From assembly GCA_016789725.1 (NCBI GenBank), contig JAEUQN010000036.1, positions 1 through 43,713 on the forward strand: a stretch of DNA of 43,713 nucleotides, written 5' to 3'. This document shows positions 1 to 8,078 of the stretch, piece by piece. Each line of letters starts with the position of its first letter. Position 1 is the first letter of the stretch. Source of the stretch: Blastocatellia bacterium (lineage in GTDB: Bacteria > Acidobacteriota > Blastocatellia > RBC074). The notes under the pieces are model-generated. The model was not told where the DNA came from. It did not search any database and worked only from the letters and a program-made list of their open reading frames with translations. The position numbers and the translations under genes are program-made.

Positions 1-961
1 CGATCAATTGCAGCACGCGTCGTTGATTCGGAACGAGGTTCAGCCAGATGCCTACATAGACCGGATTGTAAATACTCAGCAATGAGTGAATCGTGGCTTG
101 CACTTCTTGTGGTTCGACTTTTTTCAACCCGTTGAGCAAAGCGTATTCCCAGAGCTTGTGGCAAATCAGTTGAATCGCGTGCGGGACATTCTGCGCAGCG
201 GTCAGGATTTCGTTAATGGCTTCAGCACTGATCGGGCATTTGATTTGCTGGAAGCTTTGCGTGATGTAGTTTGCGACTTCCTCTGTCGGCAACGGCTTCA
301 GAAAAAGGGGCAGTCCGAGCTTATAAAACGGGCGATTCGGGTTGCTAATCATTTCTGTGAGCAACGCGGTTTCCGAACCTGCTACAACATACCCGACGCG
401 CTGGTGCATCTGCATTTCGCCGCGCAATTGCTTTTCAATGTCCGCACCACCCAAGTAAAGCAACTCCTGAAATTCATCAAAGATCACGCCAATCGGGGCT
501 TTTTGTTTGACTGCGAGCGTTTCCAATTGTCGCAAGGCTTCAATCAACAAGGCGGGTTGTTCCGGCTGCGCGGGAGCTTTGATGCCGAGAGAAACGGTCG
601 GCAGATTGGTGTTTGGATCGTAAGTAAAGTTGGGATTGAAGCGCGTGAAAATCTGCCGCATCTGCTCCGCTGCTTTTTTGACGTTGCTGGTAAACGAGGC
701 GGCTTGCGTCAAGATGTCGTTGATAATCTGTTCCATCGAGGTGAGCGTTTGCAGGTTCAGATAAATCACCGCGTAGCCATTTTCGCGCAGGCGCGCAGCA
801 GCGGAAACCAGAATCGAAGTCTTGCCAAATCGTCGGGGCGCAATCAAAAACAGTTTGCCGCCTTGCGTCAGTGTTTGCTGGACGGTTTGCAGTTCTTCGG
901 TGCGGTTGATCAAATGTTCCGGCGTGACGACTTGTTCGATGATGAACGGGTTGCTGCGCAT
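1..961 (-). CDS. AAA/STAND-type ATP-binding protein, 3' end cut by window edge
   Basis: Reading the minus strand from the ATG at 961 gives 320 codons with no stop before the window edge, so the C-terminus is missing. The protein begins MRSNPFIIEQ and has a Walker A at residues 41-49 (APRRFGKTS) and a Walker B at about 157-166 (IGVIFDEFQE, with the Asp-Glu pair). This pattern and the 'N-P-F-I-x(n)-R-E/T-E-L' start fit the archaeal-ATPase/AAA_35-like group of P-loop proteins. The exact client or partner of such ATPases is usually unknown. It lies just downstream of the terminator of the fad operon and has its own promoter-region palindrome at 1004-1025, so it is probably transcribed independently. 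A long open frame on the opposite strand over this interval is only its shadow. Confidence 0.85.
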   Translation of the reverse strand, partial: MRSNPFIIEQVVTPEHLINRTEELQTVQQTLTQGGKLFLIAPRRFGKTSILVSAAARLRENGYAVIYLNLQTLTSMEQIINDILTQAASFTSNVKKAAEQMRQIFTRFNPNFTYDPNTNLPTVSLGIKAPAQPEQPALLIEALRQLETLAVKQKAPIGVIFDEFQELLYLGGADIEKQLRGEMQMHQRVGYVVAGSETALLTEMISNPNRPFYKLGLPLFLKPLPTEEVANYITQSFQQIKCPISAEAINEILTAAQNVPHAIQLICHKLWEYALLNGLKKVEPQEVQATIHSLLSIYNPVYVGIWLNLVPNQRRVLQLI

Positions 962-1003
962 CTTATACCAACTTTCAGTCGAAAATTTTCAATCGAAAAA
1001 AGG

Positions 1004-1025
1004 TATTATACCTATCGGTATAATA
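1004..1025. promoter_or_regulatory. Perfect 9-bp inverted repeat over a TATAAT box, candidate operator
   Basis: TATTATACC-tatc-GGTATAATA is a perfect 9+9 bp dyad with a 4-bp spacer. It lies 43 bp upstream of the ATPase ATG at 961. Read on the minus strand, one arm contains TATAAT (1005-1010), a consensus -10 hexamer; no good -35 was found at 17 bp. A dyad across a -10 box is a typical repressor-site layout, so an operator is inferred. No cognate regulator is identified. Confidence 0.5.
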
Positions 1026-1044
1026 AAGAGGAAACAAGCAAACA

Positions 1045-1073
1045 AAAAAGGCGAGAAGTTCTTCTCGCCTTTT
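1045..1073 (-). terminator. Intrinsic terminator of the fad operon
   Basis: AAAAAGGCGAGAAG-tt-CTTCTCGCCTTTT forms a stable stem of up to 13-14 bp with a tiny loop, flanked by A and T runs on the two sides. It lies 24 bp past the fadE stop codon on the minus strand. Because it is symmetric it could work in both directions, but no plus-strand gene ends here. Confidence 0.85.
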
Positions 1074-1096
1074 CATTTCTGCGTTGTCGCAAATGT

Positions 1097-2881
1097 TTAG
1101 AACAAATATCCACCTGCCGCTACGACCTTATCGGCCAGGCTTTCTCGAATTGCCGAGGTATTGATCGGCGTGTATTTCGTGAAGCGTCGCAGCGCAGCCA
1201 AGAGCATCCGCAAATCATCGCCTTCCGCAATCGCGGCCAGCGCATTTTTCGCGGCGGTTTCGATGCGACCGAGCGCGTCGTTCGTGTAGAGCTTCGTTGC
1301 ATCAATCGCGGCTTGATGCTTCTCGACGCCGTCGCGCTCAATCATCTTCGCCGTGCGAGCGATGGCGCTGTCCATCAGGAAGGTTTCGGTGATGATGTCG
1401 GCGGCCCAGCACAGAACCATTTGCTGTTCTGACAACGCGGCCATGAATTTCTGTGCGGCGGAACCGAGCACCATCAACGCGACTTTTTTGGCGTTAGCGG
1501 CGATCTTGCGCTCTTCGGCCATTGGCGCGTCGTCTACGTCCTCGAATGATGGGCCAGCGAGCAATTCTTCCTGCAATTGTTTGGCGGCGGCGAGCAGCGG
1601 CAATTCGCCTTTCATCGCGCGCTTGAGCAATTGGCCAGGAATCAGCAGGCGGTTGATTTCGTTCGTGCCTTCAAAGATGCGGTTGACGCGGCAATCGCGA
1701 TATACGCCTTCGACCGGATAATCTTCGGTGAAGCCGTTGCCGCCGTAAATTTGCACTCCTTCGTCCGCGCAATAAAACAGGATTTCTGTGCCAGCAACCT
1801 TAATCATTGCGCATTCAATCGCATACTCTTCGACGGCTTTCAGGATTTCGGCAGGCTTGCTTTTATCAATGTCGTGTTCGCGGTCTTCGATCATCCCTGC
1901 GGTGCGATAGACGGCGGATTCGCCCGCATAAATTCGCGCCAGCATTTCGGCAAGCTTATATTTGATCGCGCCAAAGCTGGCAATCGAACGTCCGAATTGC
2001 TGACGTTCTTTGGCGTAGTTGGCGGACAACCCAAGCACTCGTTTCGCGCCGCCAATGGAGCCTGCACCCATCTTGATACGCCCAAAATTTAGCACATTAA
2101 AAGCGATCAAGTGACCTTTACCGATTTCGCCCAGCAAACGATCTTTCGGGATTTTCGCATCCGCCAACAACAGCGGCGTAGTGGATGAGCCGCGTTGACC
2201 AAGCTTGTGCTCTTCTTTGCCGGGGCTGACGCCGGGGTCGTTTTTCTCAACGATGAACGCAGAAAACTTGTCGCCATCCACTTTTGCAAACACGATGAAC
2301 AGGTCAGCAAAGCCGCCGTTCGTGATCCACATTTTTTCGCCGTTCAGAATCCAATGCTCGCCGTCTTCGCTCAAGCGTGCGGATGCCTTGGCGCCCAAGG
2401 CGTCAGAGCCGGACGAGGATTCGCTCAGGCAATACGAACTGATCCATTCAGCGTTCCCAATCTTCGGCAGGTAATGCGCCTTTTGCTGATCGTTGCCGAA
2501 AAATACGATAGGCAACAGCCCGATGCTGCTGGTTGCGCCGTGTCCAGTCGCAAACGACGCCTGCCCGGACAGGTTTTCAGCGATCAACATATTCGAGACG
2601 TGATCAAGTTCCAGGCCTCCAAATTTTTCGGGAATGGAGGCGTTGATGAGGCCGAGTTCAGCCGCTTTTTCAATCAAACTGCGCTGAACTTCGTAATCTT
2701 TCGCTTCAATCGCTTCGTGATTTGGAATGACTTCCTTGTCCATGAACTCGGTCGTCGTTTGCCCGATCATCACTTGTTCTTCTGTGAAATCTTCAGGCGA
2801 AAAGACTTGCGCGGGCGTGGTTTCTGCAAGCAAAAATCCACCGCCTTTGACGACTGTTTTTCCTTGTGCTGTAGCTGACAT
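1097..2881 (-). CDS. fadE: Acyl-CoA dehydrogenase (FadE/YusJ type)
   Basis: A 594-residue flavoprotein that makes the trans-2,3 double bond in acyl-CoA, the first oxidative step of beta-oxidation. Family signatures are clear: CLSESSSGSD at 151-160 (the usual L-T/S-E-x-x-x-G-S-D flavin motif), ITNGG at 186-190, RQQFGRSI at 293-300, and IFEGTNEINR at 402-411, in which Glu404 aligns with the catalytic base of medium/very-long-chain enzymes. The C-terminal extension of about 170 residues after the core is typical of the large FadE/VLCAD-like subgroup. The ATG at 2881 is preceded by AGAAAGG. It is the last gene of the fad operon, 102 nt after fadA, the gap being a heptamer-repeat hairpin, and is followed by a strong terminator. 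Electrons would go to ETF, which is not in this window. Confidence 0.95.
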   Translation of the reverse strand: MSATAQGKTVVKGGGFLLAETTPAQVFSPEDFTEEQVMIGQTTTEFMDKEVIPNHEAIEAKDYEVQRSLIEKAAELGLINASIPEKFGGLELDHVSNMLIAENLSGQASFATGHGATSSIGLLPIVFFGNDQQKAHYLPKIGNAEWISSYCLSESSSGSDALGAKASARLSEDGEHWILNGEKMWITNGGFADLFIVFAKVDGDKFSAFIVEKNDPGVSPGKEEHKLGQRGSSTTPLLLADAKIPKDRLLGEIGKGHLIAFNVLNFGRIKMGAGSIGGAKRVLGLSANYAKERQQFGRSIASFGAIKYKLAEMLARIYAGESAVYRTAGMIEDREHDIDKSKPAEILKAVEEYAIECAMIKVAGTEILFYCADEGVQIYGGNGFTEDYPVEGVYRDCRVNRIFEGTNEINRLLIPGQLLKRAMKGELPLLAAAKQLQEELLAGPSFEDVDDAPMAEERKIAANAKKVALMVLGSAAQKFMAALSEQQMVLCWAADIITETFLMDSAIARTAKMIERDGVEKHQAAIDATKLYTNDALGRIETAAKNALAAIAEGDDLRMLLAALRRFTKYTPINTSAIRESLADKVVAAGGYLF

Positions 2882-2893
2882 AAAAAAGCCTTT

Positions 2894-2982
2894 CTGGTAG
2901 TCGGTAGTCGGTAGACGGTAGTCAGTAGAATGCAGGTTCTTCCGCAGCTACCGCCTACCGTCTACTGTCTACCGACTACTCT
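2894..2982. repeat. Heptamer-repeat inverted element (site A)
   Basis: The left arm (2896-2930) is five tandem 7-mers based on GGTAGTC (GGTAGTC twice, GGTAGAC, GGTAGTC, AGTAGAA). The right arm (2948-2982) is five 7-mers of complementary sequence (CTACCGC, CTACCGT, CTACTGT, CTACCGA, CTACTCT). The arms can pair as an imperfect hairpin with a loop of about 17 nt. The element fills the gap between the fadA stop (2984) and the fadE start (2881). The same unit recurs at 41326-41430. Confidence 0.9.
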
Positions 2983-2983
2983 T

Positions 2984-4198
2984 TTAGTCCATATTTTCAA
3001 AAATTCCCGCAGCGCCCATACCGCCGCCGACACACATTGTCACCATGCCGTATTTGGCTCCGGTGCGCTTCATTTCCTGCAAAATCGTGGCTGTGAGCTT
3101 CGCACCTGTACAGCCGAGCGGATGACCCAGCGCGAGCGCGCCGCCGTTGACGTTGACGCGTTCGGGATCAATGTTCAGATGTTTGATGACAGCGAGCGCC
3201 TGCGCGGCAAACGCTTCGTTCAGTTCAATGACGCCAATGTCGTCGAGTTTGAGGCCCGCGATTTTCAAGGCTTTCGGAATCGCTTCGACCGGGCCGATGC
3301 CCATCAATTCAGGCGGCACGCCAGCCACGGCGTAGCACACGAAACGCGCCATTGGTTTCAAGCCTAAAGCTTCGGCACGTTCGCGCGTCATTAGTAAGGC
3401 AGCGGCTGCGCCATCGGACATTTGCGAAGACGTTCCGGCTGTCACCGTACCGCGTGCGTGAAAGACGGGTTTGAGTTTCGCCAAGCCTTCCGCCGAAGTG
3501 TCGCGGCGCACGCCTTCGTCGGTATCGAAAACAAACTCTTTCGTAGCGATGCGATTTTTCGCGTTGAGCGGTTTGCCTGCGGCTGCTGCGGCCACGTTGA
3601 CTTCGCGATTGACGACGGTGATCGGCACGATTTCGTCTTTGAATTTGCCTGCGTCAATCGCGGCACCTGCGCGTTGATGCGAACGTACGGCAAACGCTTC
3701 CGCCTCTTCGCGTGAAATTTCATACTTCTGCGCGACGTTCTCCGCCGTCAATCCCATATTCAAATACACATCAGGATAAACATCGGTCAGCGTCGGATTC
3801 GGTGACAAGTTGTAACCGCCCATCGGCAACATAGACATAGATTCCGCGCCGCCACCAATCGCGACTTCGGACGAACCGACCATAATATGTTCGGCAGCCT
3901 GCGCGATGGCTTGCAAACCAGATGAGCAAAAGCGATTGATGGTCAACGCGGAGGTTGTGACAGGCAAGCCGCCCAACAGCGCGATTTGCCGCGCCATATT
4001 CGCGCCCTGTTGTGCTTCGGGCGTTGCGCATCCGATGACCACATCATCTACTTCCGCAGGATTTAGTCCCGGCGTGCGTGCCAACAATTCTTTGATAACT
4101 GCGCCGCCCAAATCATCAGGCCGCGTGTCTTTGAGCGTGCCGCGCGGCGCTTTGCCAATCGCGGTTCTGAGTGCGTTTACGATAACTACTTCACGCAT
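2984..4198 (-). CDS. fadA: Acetyl-CoA C-acyltransferase (thiolase)
   Basis: A 404-residue thiolase that cleaves 3-ketoacyl-CoA with CoA in the last step of beta-oxidation. Cys91 in FCSSGLQ is the acylated nucleophile, His359 lies in GHPLG (358-362), and Cys389 in [10 protein letters not shown] is the proton-transfer cysteine, so all three catalytic residues are present. The start at 4198 ([10 protein letters not shown]) was chosen because AAGGAGACAAATTC precedes it; a longer frame upstream has no ribosome-binding site. The order fadN, fadA, fadE matches the Bacillus subtilis fadNAE operon. The gene follows a short membrane-peptide gene by 22 nt. Confidence 0.95.
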   Translation of the reverse strand: MREVVIVNALRTAIGKAPRGTLKDTRPDDLGGAVIKELLARTPGLNPAEVDDVVIGCATPEAQQGANMARQIALLGGLPVTTSALTINRFCSSGLQAIAQAAEHIMVGSSEVAIGGGAESMSMLPMGGYNLSPNPTLTDVYPDVYLNMGLTAENVAQKYEISREEAEAFAVRSHQRAGAAIDAGKFKDEIVPITVVNREVNVAAAAAGKPLNAKNRIATKEFVFDTDEGVRRDTSAEGLAKLKPVFHARGTVTAGTSSQMSDGAAAALLMTRERAEALGLKPMARFVCYAVAGVPPELMGIGPVEAIPKALKIAGLKLDDIGVIELNEAFAAQALAVIKHLNIDPERVNVNGGALALGHPLGCTGAKLTATILQEMKRTGAKYGMVTMCVGGGMGAAGIFENMD

Positions 4199-4220
4199 GA
4201 ATTTGTCTCCTTCATTCGCG

Positions 4221-4349
4221 TCAACGCGCGAGGTGCGAAATGATCTGCAAAAGCAAAAGTACAATCAGCGCGGGAGCGACAGAGAAAACCAAAATCCACA
4301 GACCATCGCGCTGATACGAAAATTGATAAAGAAATTTCGGCAGCTTCAT
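4221..4349 (-). CDS. 42-aa single-span membrane peptide inside the fad operon
   Basis: An ATG at 4349, eight bases past the fadN stop codon and preceded by AAGAGGCAAG, opens a 42-residue frame. The peptide starts [10 protein letters not shown], has a basic/aromatic N-terminal part and one hydrophobic segment at about 21-37 ([17 protein letters not shown]), and ends shortly after (QIISHLAR). Spacing to fadN and fadA and a plausible Shine-Dalgarno site favour a translated gene. No family is recognised. It could be a small membrane anchor or accessory of the beta-oxidation enzymes, but this is inference. Confidence 0.6.
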   Translation of the reverse strand: MKLPKFLYQFSYQRDGLWILVFSVAPALIVLLLLQIISHLAR

Positions 4350-4357
4350 CTTGCCTC

Positions 4358-6748
4358 TTAATTGCGGAGCGGCTTGCCGGTTTTGAGCATCGCGGCTAAT
4401 CGCTCCTGCGTGGCTTTGGTTCCGCACAAACTGACAAACGCCTCGCGTTCCAGATCAAGCAAGTATTGTTCGGTCACGCGCGTCGGATGTGACAGGTTGC
4501 CGCCTGCCAACACTTCGGCAATCTTCGTGCCGATTAGCGCATCGTGATCGGAGATGTAGCCGCCGCGTTTCATCATGTGCATGCCGAGCTTGAATTTCGT
4601 GAGCGCTGCTTCGCCCAAGACCAAAATGTCCTGACGCGGTTGCGGTGGGACGTAGCCTTCACGCGCCATCGTCAGCACGGTTTGTTTGGCTTCTTCGATC
4701 TGGCGGTCATTGTTCATCACGATGCGGTCGGTGTTGCGCAGGATGCCCCAATGACGGGCTTCGATTGCGCTTGTGGCGACTTTGCCCATTGCGATCAATT
4801 CAAAGTTTTTGCGCAGGATTTCAAACTGATCTAGGTTTGGCGTATCGGCTACGGCATCGGACGCGCGCAAGGCCATTTCCTTTGTTCCGCCGCCGCCGGG
4901 CAAGAGGCCAACACCGACTTCGACCATGCCGATATAGGTTTCGGCTGCGGCTACGGCGCGGTCGGAATGCAGCGTTAATTCACAGCCACCGCCAAGTGAC
5001 AATCCGAACGGTGCAACAACGACGGGCTTCGGCGAATAGCGCAGGCTCGTCGTCATCGTTTGGAATTGCTTCACGGCAAAGGCAAGTTCGTCCCAATCGC
5101 CTTCCTGCGCGCCCATCAGGATGAGCATGATGTTTGCGCCTGCCGAAAAATTCGGGCCTTGATTGCCGACGACGAGGCCGACGAAATTCTTTTCGACTTC
5201 TTTCAGTGCGGCTGCGACCATCGCAATTTGATCGCCGCCGAGTGCATTCATCTTCGCGTGGAATTCGACGCAAGCGACGCCGTCACCGAGGTCAATCAAG
5301 CTCGCGCCGGAATTTTTCTTGATAAGTTTCGATTGGTCTTTCAGCGATTTCAAAATCGTGACGCCTGCGGGTACAGGCACCGGTTTATATTCATTGCTCG
5401 CAAAGTCATAAAACTGCTTCACACCGTTTTCGCTTCTGTAAAAACTGGTGTTGCCAGCAGCGAGCATCGCTTCGACGTTCGCGGGAATCGGGCGACCTTC
5501 TTCGCGCATTTTGGCGACGGATTTTTCGACGCCGATGGCATCCCATTTTTCAAAGATGCCCATTTCGTGCGCGAAGCCCCACTTCATTGCATTGTCAATT
5601 TCGACGATGTTGTCCGCGATTTCCGGGATGCGATTCGCTGCATAAATGGCTGCCTCGGCGAACGTGTGCCAGATGTATTCGCCCGCACGATCTTTCGCGT
5701 AGGCCAATGTTTTCAGGCGTGTGCCGAGGTCTTCAATTTGTTTCGCTGCGCCGACGGAAGGGAAGTTGGCTTTCTGCTGCGGGCGATATTCCAACGTCGC
5801 AAAATCCAGCGTCAAAATATCTTTGCCGACTTTTTTGTAAAAGCCGCCTTTGGTTTTGTCGCCAAGCATTTTGCGCTCGACCATTTGGTCGAGGATGGCG
5901 GGAACCTTGAACGATTCGCGCCGCTCATCATTCGTCAGCGAATTGTAGAGATTGCGTGCGACGTTGTATGCGGTATCCAAGCCAACAACATCCAACGTGC
6001 GAAAGCTTGCGCTCTTGGCGTGACCGATCAGCGTGCCGGTCAACGAATCAATTTCTTCCGGCGTGTAGCCTTTTTCGAGCATATAACTCAGGCCGTTCAG
6101 CATTGAAAAATTCGCCAGCCGATTCGCCACAAAACCCGGCGTGTCTTTCGCGTACACGACGCCTTTGCCCATCACGCGATCAAAAAATCCGGCCATAAAA
6201 CACGCGACTTCGGGTGATGTGTCCGGCGTCGTGATGATTTCCATCAAATGCAAATAACGCGGCGGATTGAAAAAGTGCGTGCCGAGAAAGCGCTTGCGAA
6301 AATTTTCCGAACGACCTTCGGCTAGCGATTTAATCGGGATGCCGGAGGTGTTGGAGGTAATGATCGCTTCGGCATGTAAATGTGGTTCGACGCGTTCGTA
6401 CAAGCTGCGTTTGATGTCGAGATTTTCGACGATAGCTTCGACAATCCAGTCGCAACTTTTGAGTTTTGATAAGTCGTCATCGAAGTTGCCGACAGTCACA
6501 AGGCTCGCAAGTTCTGCCGACATAAACGCAGCGGGCTTGGCTTTCTTTGCACCTTCCAATCCTGCATTAGCGATGCGATTGCGCACGGCGGGTGATTCTA
6601 ATGTCAACCCTTTGGCTTGTTCTTCGGGTGTTAATTCTTTCGGCGCGATGTCGAGCAACAAACACGGAATGCCAGCATTGGCAAGGTGCGCTGCGATTTG
6701 CGCGCCCATCACGCCCGCACCCAAAACAGCAGCTTTTTTAATCTGCAT
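4358..6748 (-). CDS. fadN: 3-hydroxyacyl-CoA dehydrogenase / enoyl-CoA hydratase fusion (FadN type)
   Basis: A 796-residue bifunctional enzyme that hydrates enoyl-CoA and oxidises the 3-hydroxyacyl-CoA. The N-terminal NAD domain has GAGVMG at 10-15, SNTSG at 132-136, and the catalytic pair His158 (HFFNPP) and Glu170. The hydratase domain is C-terminal (about 485-690) with an oxyanion/Glu motif GGGCE at 586-590 and a second Glu at 610, so both hydratase acids are kept. The dehydrogenase-first order distinguishes FadN from enteric FadB. The ATG at 6748 has GAGGAG just upstream. The frame extends 25 codons further upstream, but that stretch is encoded by an inverted repeat (6762-6854) and is rejected. 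It forms a cassette with fadA and fadE. Confidence 0.95.
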   Translation of the reverse strand: MQIKKAAVLGAGVMGAQIAAHLANAGIPCLLLDIAPKELTPEEQAKGLTLESPAVRNRIANAGLEGAKKAKPAAFMSAELASLVTVGNFDDDLSKLKSCDWIVEAIVENLDIKRSLYERVEPHLHAEAIITSNTSGIPIKSLAEGRSENFRKRFLGTHFFNPPRYLHLMEIITTPDTSPEVACFMAGFFDRVMGKGVVYAKDTPGFVANRLANFSMLNGLSYMLEKGYTPEEIDSLTGTLIGHAKSASFRTLDVVGLDTAYNVARNLYNSLTNDERRESFKVPAILDQMVERKMLGDKTKGGFYKKVGKDILTLDFATLEYRPQQKANFPSVGAAKQIEDLGTRLKTLAYAKDRAGEYIWHTFAEAAIYAANRIPEIADNIVEIDNAMKWGFAHEMGIFEKWDAIGVEKSVAKMREEGRPIPANVEAMLAAGNTSFYRSENGVKQFYDFASNEYKPVPVPAGVTILKSLKDQSKLIKKNSGASLIDLGDGVACVEFHAKMNALGGDQIAMVAAALKEVEKNFVGLVVGNQGPNFSAGANIMLILMGAQEGDWDELAFAVKQFQTMTTSLRYSPKPVVVAPFGLSLGGGCELTLHSDRAVAAAETYIGMVEVGVGLLPGGGGTKEMALRASDAVADTPNLDQFEILRKNFELIAMGKVATSAIEARHWGILRNTDRIVMNNDRQIEEAKQTVLTMAREGYVPPQPRQDILVLGEAALTKFKLGMHMMKRGGYISDHDALIGTKIAEVLAGGNLSHPTRVTEQYLLDLEREAFVSLCGTKATQERLAAMLKTGKPLRN

Positions 6749-6761
6749 TGATAGACTCCTC

Positions 6762-6854
6762 AATAAAAGTAGCGCAACCTGCCGAGGTTGCTTTGTTATG
6801 TCAGCGAGCGCGTTGAGAAGCAACGCAACCTCGGCAGGTTGCGCTACTTTTATT
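6762..6854. repeat. Perfect 30-bp inverted repeat with 33-nt loop (site F)
   Basis: Bases 6762-6791 and 6825-6854 are exact reverse complements over 30 bp. Each arm itself contains a smaller palindrome (GCAACCT-gccg-AGGTTGC). The element fills nearly the whole gap between the membrane-protein stop (6860) and fadN (6748). No T run follows, so it is not a classic terminator. It looks like a dispersed intergenic repeat or small MITE-like element; no target-site duplication was identified. Confidence 0.9.
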
Positions 6855-6859
6855 GCGCG

Positions 6860-7246
6860 CTACAGCAAAGTCCAGGGAGCTAAATAACACGCGCTCATCA
6901 GCACGAAGAGAAACGCAAAAAAGACCGACGACAACGACGTTCCCCAGAACATTGGTTGCAGGATGAAACGGAAGAACCAGAACAAGCCGATGCCCACCGC
7001 AACTGTGCGCCCGATGCCCGCCGTCAGCAATTCCTGCGTATGCCAGAGCGACACAAAAGCAAAGAGCAAGAAGATAAAACTCAAACACAGGTTCAGCACC
7101 TGCATCACGCCGCTGTTCAGATAGCTCAAACGTTTTAATTCGGCGCGCCAGTCAAACAAGCGCCAAAATAGCAAGTGAAAGATCAGCCACCCGATACTGG
7201 CGTAGCCGCCAATTTTGACCAGCAAGGTCGCCGTGGACGGGTTCAT
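6860..7246 (-). CDS. Four-helix integral membrane protein of unknown function
   Basis: A 128-residue hydrophobic protein starting MNPSTATLLVKIGGYA. Four membrane spans are visible at about 7-27, 46-68, 76-92 and 103-122, with short polar loops and charged residues (WRAELKR, about 33-39) between the first two. It has no motif I recognise and no signal peptide separate from the first helix. It sits inside the fad operon between the flavin reductase (78 nt upstream) and fadN (111 nt downstream). A role in membrane lipid or electron-transfer handling is possible but not shown by the sequence. Confidence 0.75.
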   Translation of the reverse strand: MNPSTATLLVKIGGYASIGWLIFHLLFWRLFDWRAELKRLSYLNSGVMQVLNLCLSFIFLLFAFVSLWHTQELLTAGIGRTVAVGIGLFWFFRFILQPMFWGTSLSSVFFAFLFVLMSACYLAPWTLL

Positions 7247-7250
7247 AAGA

Positions 7251-7357
7251 TTTTTCCCAGCAAAGCCTGATTCAGTCGTTCGTCAATATGTTTTCGTTCG
7301 TATGTTTTTCCCAGCAAAGCTAGATCAGTAATTCGTCAGTATGTTTTCGTCTGTAAA
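7251..7357. repeat. Imperfect 54-nt tandem duplication at the 3' end of the reductase gene
   Basis: Both units begin TTTTTCCCAGCAAAGC (7251-7266 and 7305-7320) and share the downstream words TTCGTCA and TATGTTTTCG; one is a base longer. The unit at 7305-7357 contains the last codons and the stop of the reductase gene. The copy at 7251-7304 is the same gene end repeated after the stop, with point differences. This is a local duplication of a gene terminus. Confidence 0.8.
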
Positions 7358-8011
7358 TCCCAATTCATTCAAGCGGGCTTTGGTTTGCCTCATCATTTCC
7401 TGCGAGCCGCAAATCAAGGCGACCGGGTTATCCAATTCCGGCACGATGTTGTCGAGCAGGCTTTGCACGTAGCCGGTTGCGCCGCTCCACTCTTCATTCG
7501 GCTGACTGATAACTTGCCGCAACGTGACATCGTGCGTGCGCCAATCGGTGGCGATTTCTTCCTCGAAGTAAAAATCTTTGTTCGTGCGCGCGCCGTGCAA
7601 CACGATCAATTTGCCGAAGTCATTGCGACGACGAAAGACGTGGCGCAACGTCGAACGCAGCGGCGCGATCCCCGTTCCCATCGCTACAAAAACCAAATCG
7701 CGGCCTGCGAAGTTTTCCATCGGAAAACCATTGCCGACGATGTTACTCAATTCCACTTCAGCCGCCGCGCCTGCGGCAAAAAGTCCGTTGGCAATGCTTT
7801 CTGTCCAATCACTTTGCTTCACCAGAAATTCGTATTCTTCGTCTTCGGGCGCAGACGCAAACGCGAGATAGGACGGTTTGCGTCCGGGCATCTCCAACAC
7901 CGCCACTTGTCCCGGCACAAAGTTTGTTTTTGCGGCCTCGCACGGCAGCATAAAAAAGCTCCAGACATCGGGCGTGTGTTTTTGAATGCGTGTGATCGTT
8001 AATGGTGTCAT
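7325..8011 (-). CDS. Ferredoxin-reductase-like FAD/NAD(P) oxidoreductase
   Basis: A 228-residue protein of the ferredoxin-NADP reductase superfamily. The first half is an FAD-binding barrel (about 1-100, with PGQVAVLEMPG near 33-43), and the second half is a nucleotide domain with MGTGIAPLRS and, near the C-terminus, CGSQEMM. There is no [2Fe-2S] cysteine cluster, so it is a stand-alone flavin reductase domain. The ATG at 8011 gives MTPLTITRIQKH, the normal start of the fold; the 21-residue extension upstream is translated heptamer repeat and is rejected. No Shine-Dalgarno site is visible because the repeat abuts the start codon. Position in the fad operon suggests a redox partner for lipid metabolism, but the substrate is unknown. 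Confidence 0.85.
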   Translation of the reverse strand: MTPLTITRIQKHTPDVWSFFMLPCEAAKTNFVPGQVAVLEMPGRKPSYLAFASAPEDEEYEFLVKQSDWTESIANGLFAAGAAAEVELSNIVGNGFPMENFAGRDLVFVAMGTGIAPLRSTLRHVFRRRNDFGKLIVLHGARTNKDFYFEEEIATDWRTHDVTLRQVISQPNEEWSGATGYVQSLLDNIVPELDNPVALICGSQEMMRQTKARLNELGFTDENILTNY

Positions 8012-8078
8012 GGTGGTCGGTGGTCGGTGGTCAGTGGTCGGTGGGTTTGCCAGCCACCAGCCACCAACTACCAATCAC
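8012..8078. repeat. Heptamer-repeat inverted element (site B)
   Basis: The left arm (8012-8045) is GGTGGTC three times, AGTGGTC, then a partial unit. After a short loop the right arm (8053-8078) has GCCACCA twice, ACTACCA and a partial unit, complementary to the left. It occupies the whole gap between the acyl-CoA ligase stop (8075) and the reductase ATG (8011), touching both. The unit is a variant of the one at sites A and E (CGGTGGT versus CGGTAGT). Confidence 0.88.

Noticed and set aside
86..1432. A 448-codon open frame on the plus strand
   Set aside because: It spans two minus-strand genes and their intergenic terminator, has no family resemblance and mirrors their codon bias. The minus-strand frames have clear P-loop and acyl-CoA dehydrogenase motifs.
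2896..2982. CRISPR array
   Set aside because: Units are 7 bp, contiguous, with no spacers, and the two arms face each other. No cas genes are present.
5060..6106. A 348-codon plus-strand frame inside fadN
   Set aside because: Antisense shadow; its sequence is rich in Phe/Arg/His typical of reverse reading and shows no domain, while fadN has intact catalytic motifs.
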